11,052 nt of DNA from Paludibacteraceae bacterium (GCA_947445425.1 CANFFA010000044.1:1-11052), one strand, 5' to 3'. Counted from the first letter of the stretch, positions 1-7,472 are shown. Made by a program: numbers and translations. Notes: a model not told the origin generated them from the letters alone.

Positions 1-1
1 A

Positions 2-2164
2 ATTGCTTTTTGGCAAGTATGGCCAGCATTGGCTTTGATAGCCGTGGGGATAAATAATCTTCAGGATCATCGTTGGTCGGAGAAATACACAGAATTTCCC
101 AATTATTTCAATATTGCTATTACGGTATTGGTGGCACTGTATTATTTATCAATAGAATGGCTACCATTGGGGGCACACAACAGTACATTTGTCAATTTTA
201 TTTTTGTCATTTTTATTGTCGGTCTGATTTTATCAGCATTGATGAGCATGGTTCATTATTACGAAGTGATTCTGCGTTGGGCTTTGGAACACAAATGGAA
301 ATTTTTGTCACTCCCCGTTTTTACCTTGTTATTTGGACTCTTGGTATGGCAAGGTCTTGAAAAACCTTTTGGATTTGTGGCTACAGGATTTGAAAAAATA
401 GGGTGGCATAGCTTTCGACAAACTACTGTTTGGCAAGGACCTACCAAATTATTTCCAGGCATTGGCAAGGAATTTATGCCCTCACTCAACGAAGGTTCTT
501 ATCTGCTGATGCCCACCAGCATGCCACATTCCAGTATTGAAAAGAACTTGCAATATATCAAAACCTTAGACAGACGTTTGGGAGCAATTCCAGAAGTTGA
601 AATTGCGGTGGGGAAATGGGGACGGGTGAATTCCTCATTAGATCCCGCACCTGTACAGATGTTTGAGAATACAATAAATTACCGTTCGGAATATATTTTA
701 GATGAAAATGGTCATCGACAACGTTTTAGAATTGATAAAGATGGTAGTTTTATATTGAAAAATGGAACTAAATATAATTCAGAAAAAGATCAGTTTAGAC
801 CGATTTCTGCTGAACATTTAATACCAGACGATAAAGGGGAGTATTTCCGTCAATGGAGGGATAAAATTAAGAAGCCAGCAGACATTTGGAATGAGATTGT
901 CAAAGTTACTGACATACCCGGCTTGACCTCTGCCCCTAAACTTCAACCCATAGAAACCCGATTAGTAATGCTTTCTACGGGAATGCGTGCTCCTATGGGC
1001 GTAAAAGTTTATGGACCCGACTTGGAATCCATAGAAAAAGCAGGACTGCAATTTGAAAAGATCCTCAAGCAAATTCCCTCTATCAAAGCATCTTCGGTAT
1101 TCTATGACCGAGCGGTGGGTGCTCCTTATTTGGAAATCAAACTGAATCGTGAAGCCATGGCGCGCTATGGAATGACAGTGACAGATGTACAGGAGATTCT
1201 GCAGGTGGCCATGGGCGGCATGAGCTTAAGCACTTCGGTGGAGGGTCGTGAACGCTTTCCAATGCGGGTTCGCTACGCCCGTGAATTGCGCGACAACCCT
1301 GAGGATATCAAGCGAATACTCATCCCCAGCATGTCGGGAATTCAGATTCCTTTGGGCGAAATAGCGGATATTAATTACAGCCGTGGCGCACAAATGATTA
1401 GAAGTGAAAATACTTTTTTGGTGGGCTATGTCATTTTCGATAAAATTGAAAACAAAGCTGAAGTAGATGTCGTAGAGGAAGCAAATCAGCTTATCAAAAA
1501 TAGTATTGACAGTGGAAAGTTAAAGTTGCAAGCGGGCGTTACTTATAAATTTGCCGGTAATTATGAAAATGAAATCCGTGCTACCCAAAGACTTGCAATA
1601 GTAATTCCCATCAGTCTATTTTTGATATTACTCTTGTTGTATTTTCAATTTAAAACCATTACCGCTTCCGTTATCCACTTTTCGGGAGTATTCGTTGCCT
1701 TCGCAGGTGGCTTTATCATGTTGTGGTTGTATGGTCAGGATTGGTTTCTTAATTTTTCATTGGCAGGAATTAATATGCGTGACCTATTCCAGATTCACGA
1801 CGTAAACCTAAGTGTAGCGGTTTGGGTTGGATTTATAGCACTTTTTGGAATTGCGACCAATGATGGAGTGATTATGGGTACTTATATTCACCAAGTTTTT
1901 GAAGAGATGAAACCCGATTCAGTTCAAGCAGTTCGCGATGCAGTAGTCGCTGCAGGGAAAAAGCGGGTTAGACCGGCCATGATGACCACTGTTGTGGCGG
2001 TAATTGCTTTGTTGCCAGTACTTACTTCTACTGGTAAAGGTGCTGATATTATGGTACCGATGGCTATTCCTACTTTTGGGGGCATGATTATTCAAGTAAT
2101 GACAATATTTGTGGTGCCTTTGTTTCAGTCTATTTGGCGTGAAAGCGAAGTGGCAAAAAAGTAA
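2..2164 (+). CDS. cusA: CusA/CzcA-type heavy-metal efflux RND transporter, C-terminal part (5' end outside window)
   Basis: Inner-membrane proton-driven pump of a tripartite metal efflux system. The frame is open from the first bases, so the gene starts upstream; about 720 residues are present. Homologues of this long Bacteroidota subtype run to roughly 1,200 residues or more, so the N-terminal porter half and first helices are missing. Visible in order: hydrophobic segments near 110-170, 188-256 and 296-352; a periplasmic porter domain containing EFMPSLNEGSYLLMP and the RND-typical VEGRERFPMRVRY; then the closing helix bundle (about 1590-2140) with FGIATNDGV and GKKRVRPAMMTT. Methionines in VMLSTG (968-970), ARYGMTV (1172-1174) and IPSMSG (1331-1333) align by eye with the CusA metal triad M573/M623/M672, which favours Cu(I)/Ag(I) over Zn/Co. 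A hydrophilic insert encoded by about 676-880 is, from memory, normal for Bacteroidota members. The channel gene follows after 22 bases. Confidence 0.93.
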   Translation: MAFWQVWPALALIAVGINNLQDHRWSEKYTEFPNYFNIAITVLVALYYLSIEWLPLGAHNSTFVNFIFVIFIVGLILSALMSMVHYYEVILRWALEHKWKFLSLPVFTLLFGLLVWQGLEKPFGFVATGFEKIGWHSFRQTTVWQGPTKLFPGIGKEFMPSLNEGSYLLMPTSMPHSSIEKNLQYIKTLDRRLGAIPEVEIAVGKWGRVNSSLDPAPVQMFENTINYRSEYILDENGHRQRFRIDKDGSFILKNGTKYNSEKDQFRPISAEHLIPDDKGEYFRQWRDKIKKPADIWNEIVKVTDIPGLTSAPKLQPIETRLVMLSTGMRAPMGVKVYGPDLESIEKAGLQFEKILKQIPSIKASSVFYDRAVGAPYLEIKLNREAMARYGMTVTDVQEILQVAMGGMSLSTSVEGRERFPMRVRYARELRDNPEDIKRILIPSMSGIQIPLGEIADINYSRGAQMIRSENTFLVGYVIFDKIENKAEVDVVEEANQLIKNSIDSGKLKLQAGVTYKFAGNYENEIRATQRLAIVIPISLFLILLLLYFQFKTITASVIHFSGVFVAFAGGFIMLWLYGQDWFLNFSLAGINMRDLFQIHDVNLSVAVWVGFIALFGIATNDGVIMGTYIHQVFEEMKPDSVQAVRDAVVAAGKKRVRPAMMTTVVAVIALLPVLTSTGKGADIMVPMAIPTFGGMIIQVMTIFVVPLFQSIWRESEVAKK

Positions 2165-2186
2165 ATCCATATAAAAATAGAGAACG

Positions 2187-3677
2187 ATGAAAACAACAAG
2201 CTCCTATTTTGCCACTCATTGTTTAGCATTAATGAGAACTAAGTATATTGTAGTAAGTCTTTTGATATCATTTTACGTAAATATATCCCAGAGCAATGCA
2301 ATTTATTCACAATCAGATTCTCTGGTCTATTATTTTGATTTGGCAATTAAAAACAACCCTAGCGTATTACAAAAATTGAATGAATATCATGCAGCCTTAC
2401 AAAAAGTTCCACAGGTGGGTGCACTTCCAGATCCCCAGTTGGAAATGGGTATCTTTTTAACGCCTATGGAGTTAATGAGCGGCAATCAGGTGGCAGAATT
2501 CAAACTCATGCAAATGTTTCCTTGGTTTGGCGTCTTGAAGCATGCAAAAGATGAAATGGCTTTGATGGCAAATGCAAAGTACGAACTCCTCAAGGATAGC
2601 AAGTTACAGGCTCTTTATGATCTAAAACTTGTATGGTTTGATTTGTACAAAGTGCGCCAAAGCATTCGTATTTCCGAAAAGAGTGTTGGTCTACTGAAAA
2701 CCATAGAACAACTAACACTGCTGAAATTCAAATATGGCTCATCCAATTCAGTTGGCGGAAGCCGTTCGCTAGCCCAAAGCAGTGGTGGAATGGGAACTGC
2801 CCCTGCCCCTGCCCCTACGACTGCGATGAACGCCATGGGAGGAGGTTCCGTATCGTCTTCGAACAAGTCTTCAGTAGCAAGTTCTCCCTCCCCAATGGGT
2901 GGTGCAAGTTCAAGCACTGGATTGTCGGATGTGTATCAAATCCAGATCGAAGCGGGTAATTTAGAAAATACCATTTCTACTCTAAAAAACGAGGAACAGA
3001 TTGTATTGGCTAGATTCAACAGTCTGATCAATAGGCCACTGAAATCAGCTGTAGGAGGTGCTGAAATTCTACCCACAACCATTTTAGACTCTGCATATTT
3101 AACTATTTCTGAGGCGGTGATTGATAAAAGTCCTATGTTACGCATGTTGCAATACGAGCAGCAATCCTTGAATGCACGAAAAAAAATGATTGACAAAATG
3201 GGGTATCCTATGGTCGGATTGGGGCTCAAATACAATGTGATCAATAAGAGCGATATGTCTTCTTCTCCCATGAATGGATCGGATATGATAATGCCCATGT
3301 TGACCATGACACTACCCATCTACAGGAAAAAATACAATGCGATGCAATCCGAAATTAACTATTCTAAAACGGCTTCTGAGCAGAATTATCAGGCTATGGC
3401 AAACAACATACACACCTCCTATTACGAAGCTTTACAACTCTATTCTGATGCGCATCGTCGGATGATCTTGTACGAAAATCAGCGACAATTGGCCGAAAAA
3501 TCGCTGGAGATTCTCATTAAAACATTTTCTTCATCCAATTCAGGATTAACCGATATTTCTCGGACTCGCCAACAATTGTTTGATTATGAACTTAAACAGG
3601 TGGAAGCCTTGACCGATTGTAACAAAGCGGTGGCATGGATCCATAAAATAATTCAGTTTCCAAATCCATCGTTCTAA
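2187..3677 (+). CDS. TolC-family outer-membrane channel of the metal efflux operon (CusC-like)
   Basis: Predicted outer-membrane channel and periplasmic tunnel that pairs with the RND pump and adaptor either side of it. The 496-residue protein has an N-terminal hydrophobic signal (about residues 19-37), two long helical repeats typical of outer-membrane efflux proteins (about 45-183 and 248-285, then 305-340 and 385-490), and PDPQLEMG, MFPWFGVL and MIMPMLTMTLPIYRKKY blocks seen in Bacteroidota CusC-like proteins. Residues 184-247 are a low-complexity Ser/Gly/Ala/Pro/Met insert between helices. Met density is high again around 357-374. The ATG at 2187 lies 22 bases after the pump gene behind an A-rich leader. 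An in-frame ATG at 2232 would give a more conventional signal peptide (MRTKYIVVSLLISF) and may be the true start. It lacks an obvious lipobox, unlike E. coli CusC. The adaptor gene follows after 11 bases. Confidence 0.9.
   Translation: MKTTSSYFATHCLALMRTKYIVVSLLISFYVNISQSNAIYSQSDSLVYYFDLAIKNNPSVLQKLNEYHAALQKVPQVGALPDPQLEMGIFLTPMELMSGNQVAEFKLMQMFPWFGVLKHAKDEMALMANAKYELLKDSKLQALYDLKLVWFDLYKVRQSIRISEKSVGLLKTIEQLTLLKFKYGSSNSVGGSRSLAQSSGGMGTAPAPAPTTAMNAMGGGSVSSSNKSSVASSPSPMGGASSSTGLSDVYQIQIEAGNLENTISTLKNEEQIVLARFNSLINRPLKSAVGGAEILPTTILDSAYLTISEAVIDKSPMLRMLQYEQQSLNARKKMIDKMGYPMVGLGLKYNVINKSDMSSSPMNGSDMIMPMLTMTLPIYRKKYNAMQSEINYSKTASEQNYQAMANNIHTSYYEALQLYSDAHRRMILYENQRQLAEKSLEILIKTFSSSNSGLTDISRTRQQLFDYELKQVEALTDCNKAVAWIHKIIQFPNPSF
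2736..2927 (+). repeat. Low-complexity Ser/Gly/Ala/Pro/Met insert with a hexamer tandem repeat, inside the channel gene
   Basis: This stretch encodes residues 184-247 of the TolC-like protein and is made almost only of S, G, A, P, T, N and M. It includes three perfect in-frame copies of TGCCCC at 2798-2815, read as alternating Ala-Pro. The hexamer unit can expand or contract without breaking the frame. Flanking sequence on both sides is ordinary channel helix. Four methionines (in GGMG, AMNAMGG and SPMGG) fall inside it. Confidence 0.8.
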
Positions 3678-3688
3678 ATATTATTATT

Positions 3689-4918
3689 ATGCTAAAGAAA
3701 TATGTTCGCAATGGACTTTTAATTTCATCTGGTTTATTCTTAGGCTGGTTGTTTTTTCATTCTCCTAAAAGTGCCACAGAAAAAGTTATTGTATCCGAAT
3801 CACATCCAAAGTCTGAAATTTGGACCTGCTCTATGGATCCCCAAGTCAGGAAAAAAGAACCGGGTAAATGTCCTATTTGTGGCATGGATTTAATTCTGTT
3901 GCATCAAAATGCAACTACAGTAGCCGACAGTAATGCCATTCATTTTTCAAAAGAGGCATTGGCACTTGCCAATGTATCTACTTCAATAGTCTCAAAACAA
4001 AGCCCGGTAAAGGAAGTACGTCTCTATGGAAAAGTGCAAATGGATGAACGGCTGTTGCAAAACCAAGTAGCCCAATTTCCGGGAAGAATCGAAAAGCTAA
4101 TGATTAATTTCACCGGCGATCTGGTAAAAAAGGGGCAAGTGCTGGCCATTATTTATTCCCCAGATTTAATCACAGCTCAACAAGAGCTCTTGGAAACGTC
4201 GAAGATAAAGGGTTCTCAACCGGCTATTTATGAGGCATCCAAGGAAAAACTCAGACAATGGAAATTAACGGACAATCAAATCGTCGCTATTGAAAAATCG
4301 GGACATGTAAAAACCAATTTCGAATTGGTATCAACCACTTCTGGCATTGTCACTACCAAGCGGGTCAATACTGGTGATTATATAGCCCAAGGTACTGTTC
4401 TTTTTGATGTGGCCAACCTTTCAAATGTATGGGTGCTATTTGATGCTTTTGAAAGTGACCTCCCCTTCCTTCGGGTGGGCAATACCATTACCTTCACCAT
4501 GCGCGGCTTGCCGGGCAGTAAGTTCTCAGCACCCATTCGATTTGTCGATCCAACCATCGATCCGGTGACACGAGTGGCCAAAGTACGGGTGGAAATTGGA
4601 AATAGTAGCGGTAAACTAAAACCGGAGATGTTTGCTACCGGTATTGTGCATGCACAGCTGGGTGAATTGAAAGACATGCTGGTCATTCCCAAATCAGCTG
4701 TTTTGTGGACAGGTAAACGCTCCGTTGTCTATATTAAGCAAATAGAGCTGGAGGATGCCGTATTCAAAATGCAGGAAATTGAGTTAGGCCCAATGTTAGG
4801 AAATAGTTATGTGGTACTCAAAGGATTGCAGGAAGGCGATGAAATCGTGACGGAAGGTACTTTCAGCGTAGATGCGGCTGCGCAATTGGCAGGAAAACCG
4901 AGTATGATGAATCGGTAA
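3689..4918 (+). CDS. cusB: CusB-type periplasmic adaptor (membrane fusion protein) with N-terminal heavy-metal-binding domain
   Basis: Periplasmic adaptor bridging the RND pump and the outer-membrane channel. Of 409 residues, about 8-24 form an N-terminal membrane anchor or uncleaved signal. Residues 45-69 are a heavy-metal-binding domain: WTCSMDP, then PGKCPICGMDL, giving candidate ligands C47, M49, C61, C64 and M66. The adaptor core follows: lipoyl-like halves around 128-160 (PGRIEKL, GDLVKKGQVL, SPDL) and 215-240 (SGIVTTKRVNTGDYI), a helical hairpin between them, a beta-barrel around 240-325 ending in GKLKPEMFATG, and a membrane-proximal domain ending in EGTFSVDAAAQLAGKPSMMN. The start follows the channel stop by 11 bases. 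No CusF-like domain follows. The C-terminus ends about 45 bases before a degraded unrelated gene, so a longer ancestral C-terminus or a lost cusF cannot be excluded. Metal specificity (Cu/Ag) is inferred from the pump. Confidence 0.92.
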   Translation: MLKKYVRNGLLISSGLFLGWLFFHSPKSATEKVIVSESHPKSEIWTCSMDPQVRKKEPGKCPICGMDLILLHQNATTVADSNAIHFSKEALALANVSTSIVSKQSPVKEVRLYGKVQMDERLLQNQVAQFPGRIEKLMINFTGDLVKKGQVLAIIYSPDLITAQQELLETSKIKGSQPAIYEASKEKLRQWKLTDNQIVAIEKSGHVKTNFELVSTTSGIVTTKRVNTGDYIAQGTVLFDVANLSNVWVLFDAFESDLPFLRVGNTITFTMRGLPGSKFSAPIRFVDPTIDPVTRVAKVRVEIGNSSGKLKPEMFATGIVHAQLGELKDMLVIPKSAVLWTGKRSVVYIKQIELEDAVFKMQEIELGPMLGNSYVVLKGLQEGDEIVTEGTFSVDAAAQLAGKPSMMNR

Positions 4919-4938
4919 TTCTGTTTTTTTGAAAATAT

Positions 4939-4964
4939 ATACTACTGAATACTTTCAATAGTAT
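4939..4964. repeat. Imperfect hairpin at the junction between the efflux operon and the gene remnant
   Basis: ATACTA (4939-4944) pairs with TAGTAT (4959-4964), and TGAA (4946-4949) pairs with TTCA (4954-4957). One C/A mismatch separates the two stems, around a 4-base loop. It is not followed by a T-run, so it does not look like a + strand terminator. A run of seven T lies before it at 4924-4930. The hairpin ends exactly where recognisable homology of the downstream remnant begins, so it may mark a rearrangement point. The whole stem is A/T-rich and could be chance. Confidence 0.45.
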
Positions 4965-5402
4965 CTAGAACATTGTCCTTCAACCACTATTTATGCCTAT
5001 CCTATTGTGCCAATTGATTTGACAAGTAATAATTATTTCTTCAATTCTAATTTGTTCTCCACTTGCACATTGTATGTGCCAAAGGGTTCAAAAGCATTGT
5101 ATCAAGCTGCCTATCAATGGAAAAATTTTACTAATATTGTGGAAATGACCAACACAGATGTGACCAATCCTAATCTTGATGAGATTATCATTTATCCAAA
5201 TCCAGCAACTTCGTATTTTACAGTAAATGGTTTGGAGGATGTGGCAAATGTGTCAGTATTCAACTTAAATGGCAAAGTTTTATTCTCAACACAGCTAAGC
5301 AATTCTGAAACTGTGGCTGTAGATGATCTGCCAAAAGGTTTCTATATCCTTAGAATTAATACGAAAGGTGGAACTGTTGAAAGAAAATTGATTAAAAAAT
5401 AG
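4962..5402 (+). pseudogene. 5'-truncated remnant of a BspA-like leucine-rich-repeat protein with T9SS C-terminal sorting domain
   Basis: The frame shows the tail of a BspA-like (LRR_5) surface protein. CPSTTIYAYPIVPIDL and CTLYVPKGSKALYQAAYQWKN are the final repeat and cap of this family. Next comes a linker, then a T9SS type A sorting domain beginning at IIYPNPATSYF and ending in the usual basic KLIKK. Homology already starts at about 4965, upstream of the only plausible start (GTG at 5007). An in-frame stop sits at 4959-4961. No signal peptide or repeat array is present, so the product could not be exported as T9SS substrates are. Other frames upstream show no continuation of the repeats. 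The natural reading is that the 5' part was lost when the efflux operon became its neighbour. A strong terminator follows 27 bases after the stop. Confidence 0.8.
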
Positions 5403-5428
5403 ATCATTTATAAGTCGAATGAGCTCTC

Positions 5429-5468
5429 ATTGGCTGGATTTCAAAATTGAAATCCAGCCAATTTTGTT
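5429..5468 (+). terminator. Intrinsic transcription terminator
   Basis: A perfect 15-bp stem (left arm 5429-5443, right arm 5448-5462, loop 5444-5447) contains the G/C core GGCTGG/CCAGCC and runs straight into the T-rich tail TTTTGTTTG. It would end transcripts that read through from the efflux operon and the gene remnant. It isolates them from the T9SS protein gene downstream. Confidence 0.9.
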
Positions 5469-5506
5469 TGTGAAGTTGATAATCAAAAATGAATCTAGAG
5501 AGTCTG

Positions 5507-5541
5507 ATTGCTCTTTTATTGAGATTAAAATTGTATTTTTG
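5507..5541 (+). promoter_or_regulatory. Putative Bacteroidota-type promoter for the T9SS protein gene
   Basis: TATTTTTG at 5534-5541 matches the Bacteroidota -7 consensus TAnnTTTG exactly. ATTG at 5507-5510 is a possible -33 element, although the 23-base spacer is slightly long. It lies just after the terminator and about 29 bases before the ATG at 5570, which fits a short A/T-rich leader. Confidence 0.5.
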
Positions 5542-5569
5542 AGGCTGTATATTAATTAATCAGTTTATT

Positions 5570-6901
5570 ATGAGAAAATATTTAAGAGTTAGCTTAGTGT
5601 TGGTAGCTATTGGTTTAGCTAGTATTTGTTTTGGACAACCCACCGGTATTTATGTTTTAGACAACAACCAAGGAGTATACCGGGATGCCAATATTCGGAA
5701 TTATTCCTATGTGGATGGTTTTGTGTGGCGGAGCAGTTGGTCCGATTTTGAAACAGCAGAAGGGGTTTATAGTTTTGCTGGGATCGATCATATTGTGAAT
5801 AAATTGGACAGTCTCAATAAAAAATTAACCATTCTTTTTGGTGCATATTCAGTGGAGCCCGCTTATATTGGGGCACATCTAGGCGTTACGACGTATCAGT
5901 TTACCGATCCGCTGACTGCAAAGACTACTACCAGAGCAGTACCTTATGATGGGTATTTGTTACAACGCTATCGGCTGTTATTGGCAGCAATGGCGAATCA
6001 TCCCATTTATTGTCGCTCCACAGGAACGATGGTGGCGCTGAAAGATCATCCAGTGCTGTCCAACATTGCCACAAATATACCAGGACTTGGTGCCATTCGA
6101 AATGTAAATGGTTTGAATACCAGTCTTCAAACTGCTTTGCCCAATTACACCAGGAGCAAGTTTGTTGATTCTTTGTTGGTGAGTATGAGGCTTCAAACTA
6201 CTTATTTTCCGACAAAAAACGTTTTTATTCCTTCCTATAAAAACACCACAGACAATACCAATTCACCCACATTGGTTGATTACCTTAAATCACAATTACT
6301 GGCCAATTTTGATGGTGTTTTGAATCCTAAAATTGGTTTTTGGCAAGAAAATTTGGCTGGATTTACAGATACAAACACCAAAGTCTTCACAGGATTACCT
6401 ACGACCACTTTTGCCACCCCGCTTTTGTCCCTCGGTAATTCGGCCTATGCAATGTTTCAAATGTTACAAGGATGGACTACGCCTTTTTTAGATCCTACAA
6501 AAACGGCTAATTCAACTCCTTTTGATGCCATGTGTTATGCTTATAAAACCTATGGCGCCTCTTATTTTGAAGTCTATGTGAGTGATCTTGACAATGCTAT
6601 TTATAAAACTGGATTTAGCAATTGGACAGTCTCGAATTGTTCTACTATAGCTTCATTGTCTGATCATCAGACTGAATCCAAAGCGCATTTGGTTCCCAAT
6701 CCTGCTTCAAATTATATATCCATAAAAGGAATTGAAGTGCTTTCGACAGCGAATGTTTCCATCTTGAATGTTTCTGGTCATCAAATCGCGAAGCAGCAAG
6801 GTGGTGTAAGTTTTGATATTTCCGCTTTTTCAAATGGAGTGTATTTTGTTAAATTAGAGCAAAATAACAAGACTGTTGTTTTAGAGTTTGTGAAAAAGTA
6901 A
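5570..6901 (+). CDS. T9SS-secreted protein with possible TIM-barrel glycosidase-like domain
   Basis: This 443-residue exported protein has a signal peptide at residues 1-22 (basic start, hydrophobic core, cut near CFG/Q). Its C-terminal T9SS type A sorting domain spans about 373-443, from LVPNPASNYISI through NGVYFVKL to a terminal VKK. It is therefore predicted to cross the outer membrane and be released or anchored at the surface. The middle part opens like a (beta/alpha)8 glycosidase: GIYVLD, then VDGFVWRSSWSDFETAEGVY, then a helix and the strand KKLTILFGAY. Acidic residues in later strand-like segments (E260 in GFWQEN, E334 in SYFEVYVSDLD) could be catalytic, but this is a guess from fold-like appearance and no CAZy family was recognised. 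It appears monocistronic, with a terminator and promoter before it and no close gene after it. No clear terminator was found downstream. Confidence 0.85.
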   Translation: MRKYLRVSLVLVAIGLASICFGQPTGIYVLDNNQGVYRDANIRNYSYVDGFVWRSSWSDFETAEGVYSFAGIDHIVNKLDSLNKKLTILFGAYSVEPAYIGAHLGVTTYQFTDPLTAKTTTRAVPYDGYLLQRYRLLLAAMANHPIYCRSTGTMVALKDHPVLSNIATNIPGLGAIRNVNGLNTSLQTALPNYTRSKFVDSLLVSMRLQTTYFPTKNVFIPSYKNTTDNTNSPTLVDYLKSQLLANFDGVLNPKIGFWQENLAGFTDTNTKVFTGLPTTTFATPLLSLGNSAYAMFQMLQGWTTPFLDPTKTANSTPFDAMCYAYKTYGASYFEVYVSDLDNAIYKTGFSNWTVSNCSTIASLSDHQTESKAHLVPNPASNYISIKGIEVLSTANVSILNVSGHQIAKQQGGVSFDISAFSNGVYFVKLEQNNKTVVLEFVKK

Positions 6902-7043
6902 ATAATCATCTGTGGACTTTTGCTCAATACTTTTATTATTCATTCAATAAGTCAAGTAATTCGCTAACAATCATGGCAGTTGCACCCTATTGACATTTGA
7001 CTAATATACATTTTTGATCATTTAGTATTTAAATTATAATCAG

Positions 7044-7051
7044 TACTTTTG
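7044..7051 (+). promoter_or_regulatory. Putative -7 box for the ygiC-cluster genes
   Basis: TACTTTTG matches the Bacteroidota -7 consensus TAnnTTTG exactly and lies 55 bases before the ATG at 7107. TTTG at 7013-7016 is the nearest upstream -33-like element, but its 27-base spacing is longer than usual. This is the only promoter-like signal found in the 205-base gap 6902-7106, and none was found between the later genes. One transcript through the cluster is therefore plausible. Confidence 0.45.
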
Positions 7052-7071
7052 TGCAAATTATTCTAAAGTAA

Positions 7072-7110
7072 ATGACACCAAATACTTCAAAAACTGTTAG
7101 TAAATTATGA
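7072..7110 (+). other. Possible 12-codon leader ORF overlapping the next start
   Basis: An ATG at 7072 opens MTPNTSKTVSKL and stops at TGA 7108-7110, overlapping the ATG of the next gene in an ATGA arrangement. It lies downstream of the putative promoter, so it would be in the mRNA leader. It could couple translation to the gene at 7107, or it could be chance in A/T-rich sequence. There is no composition or homology support. Confidence 0.25.
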
Positions 7111-7472
7111 GCGATTCTTTTAAATCATTTGTAAATGCAAATCAAAAAAACATCTTTTTTGTCGTTTTAGGTTTAATAGCAGTAGCTGTGATATGGGCTT
7201 TGAGTGGAAATTCTAATGAAGACAAAGTAACAGAAGTTGCAAGAAATGGATCTATAGAAACAAGTATTAAAGTTGAACATTTAAATGATAATTTTGATGT
7301 GTTGATTTCTACAAATAAGATTTGGTGTAGGAACTCCCTTGTGAAGACTACTGTTCACATTGATACGATTCCATCATTAGGAACTACTTTCGAAGAGGCT
7401 GAGAATGAAGATGGAGGAATTATAAATGTAATTGTCAAAAAAGATTACGAAGTTTATATAACCGTCAAATAG
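7107..7472 (+). CDS. Small single-pass membrane protein of unknown family, first gene of the ygiC cluster
   Basis: The 121-residue protein was not recognised. It has a short polar N-terminus, one transmembrane helix at about residues 15-33 (IFFVVLGLIAVAVIWAL), then an acidic, beta-rich soluble part of about 85 residues with one cysteine (C73 or close to it, in KIWCRNS). With no positive cluster after the helix, the soluble part is probably periplasmic, by weak topology reasoning. The stop is separated by only three bases from the lipoprotein start at 7476, so the two genes are almost surely co-translated. In enterobacteria this position near ygiC-type genes is often held by DUF350 membrane proteins. 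This one has a single helix and does not resemble DUF350. Confidence 0.8.
   Translation: MSDSFKSFVNANQKNIFFVVLGLIAVAVIWALSGNSNEDKVTEVARNGSIETSIKVEHLNDNFDVLISTNKIWCRNSLVKTTVHIDTIPSLGTTFEEAENEDGGIINVIVKKDYEVYITVK

Noticed and set aside
676..880. Hydrophilic insert in the pump as a novel domain
   Set aside because: From memory, long Bacteroidota CusA-type pumps commonly carry this insert, so it is a subtype feature rather than new.
2615..2917. 100-codon open frame on the minus strand
   Set aside because: It lies antisense to the low-complexity insert and its helix in the channel gene. Its Pro/Glu/Ala-rich composition is a mirror of that repeat, with no start context or family features.
2936..3319. 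127-codon open frame on the minus strand
   Set aside because: Antisense to a clearly conserved part of the TolC-like gene. No promoter, no recognisable family.
4378..4692. 104-codon open frame on the minus strand
   Set aside because: Antisense to the conserved beta-barrel part of the adaptor gene, with no independent support.
4900..4930. Possible terminator after the adaptor gene (ACCGA/TCGGT stem, then seven T)
   Set aside because: The stem is only five pairs with a ten-base loop, overlaps the end of the coding region, and is separated from the T-run by several bases.
5007..5402. Intact small gene starting at GTG 5007
   Set aside because: Homology to the BspA-like family extends upstream of this GTG to about 4965, and the product would have a T9SS sorting domain without a signal peptide, so a truncated remnant fits better.
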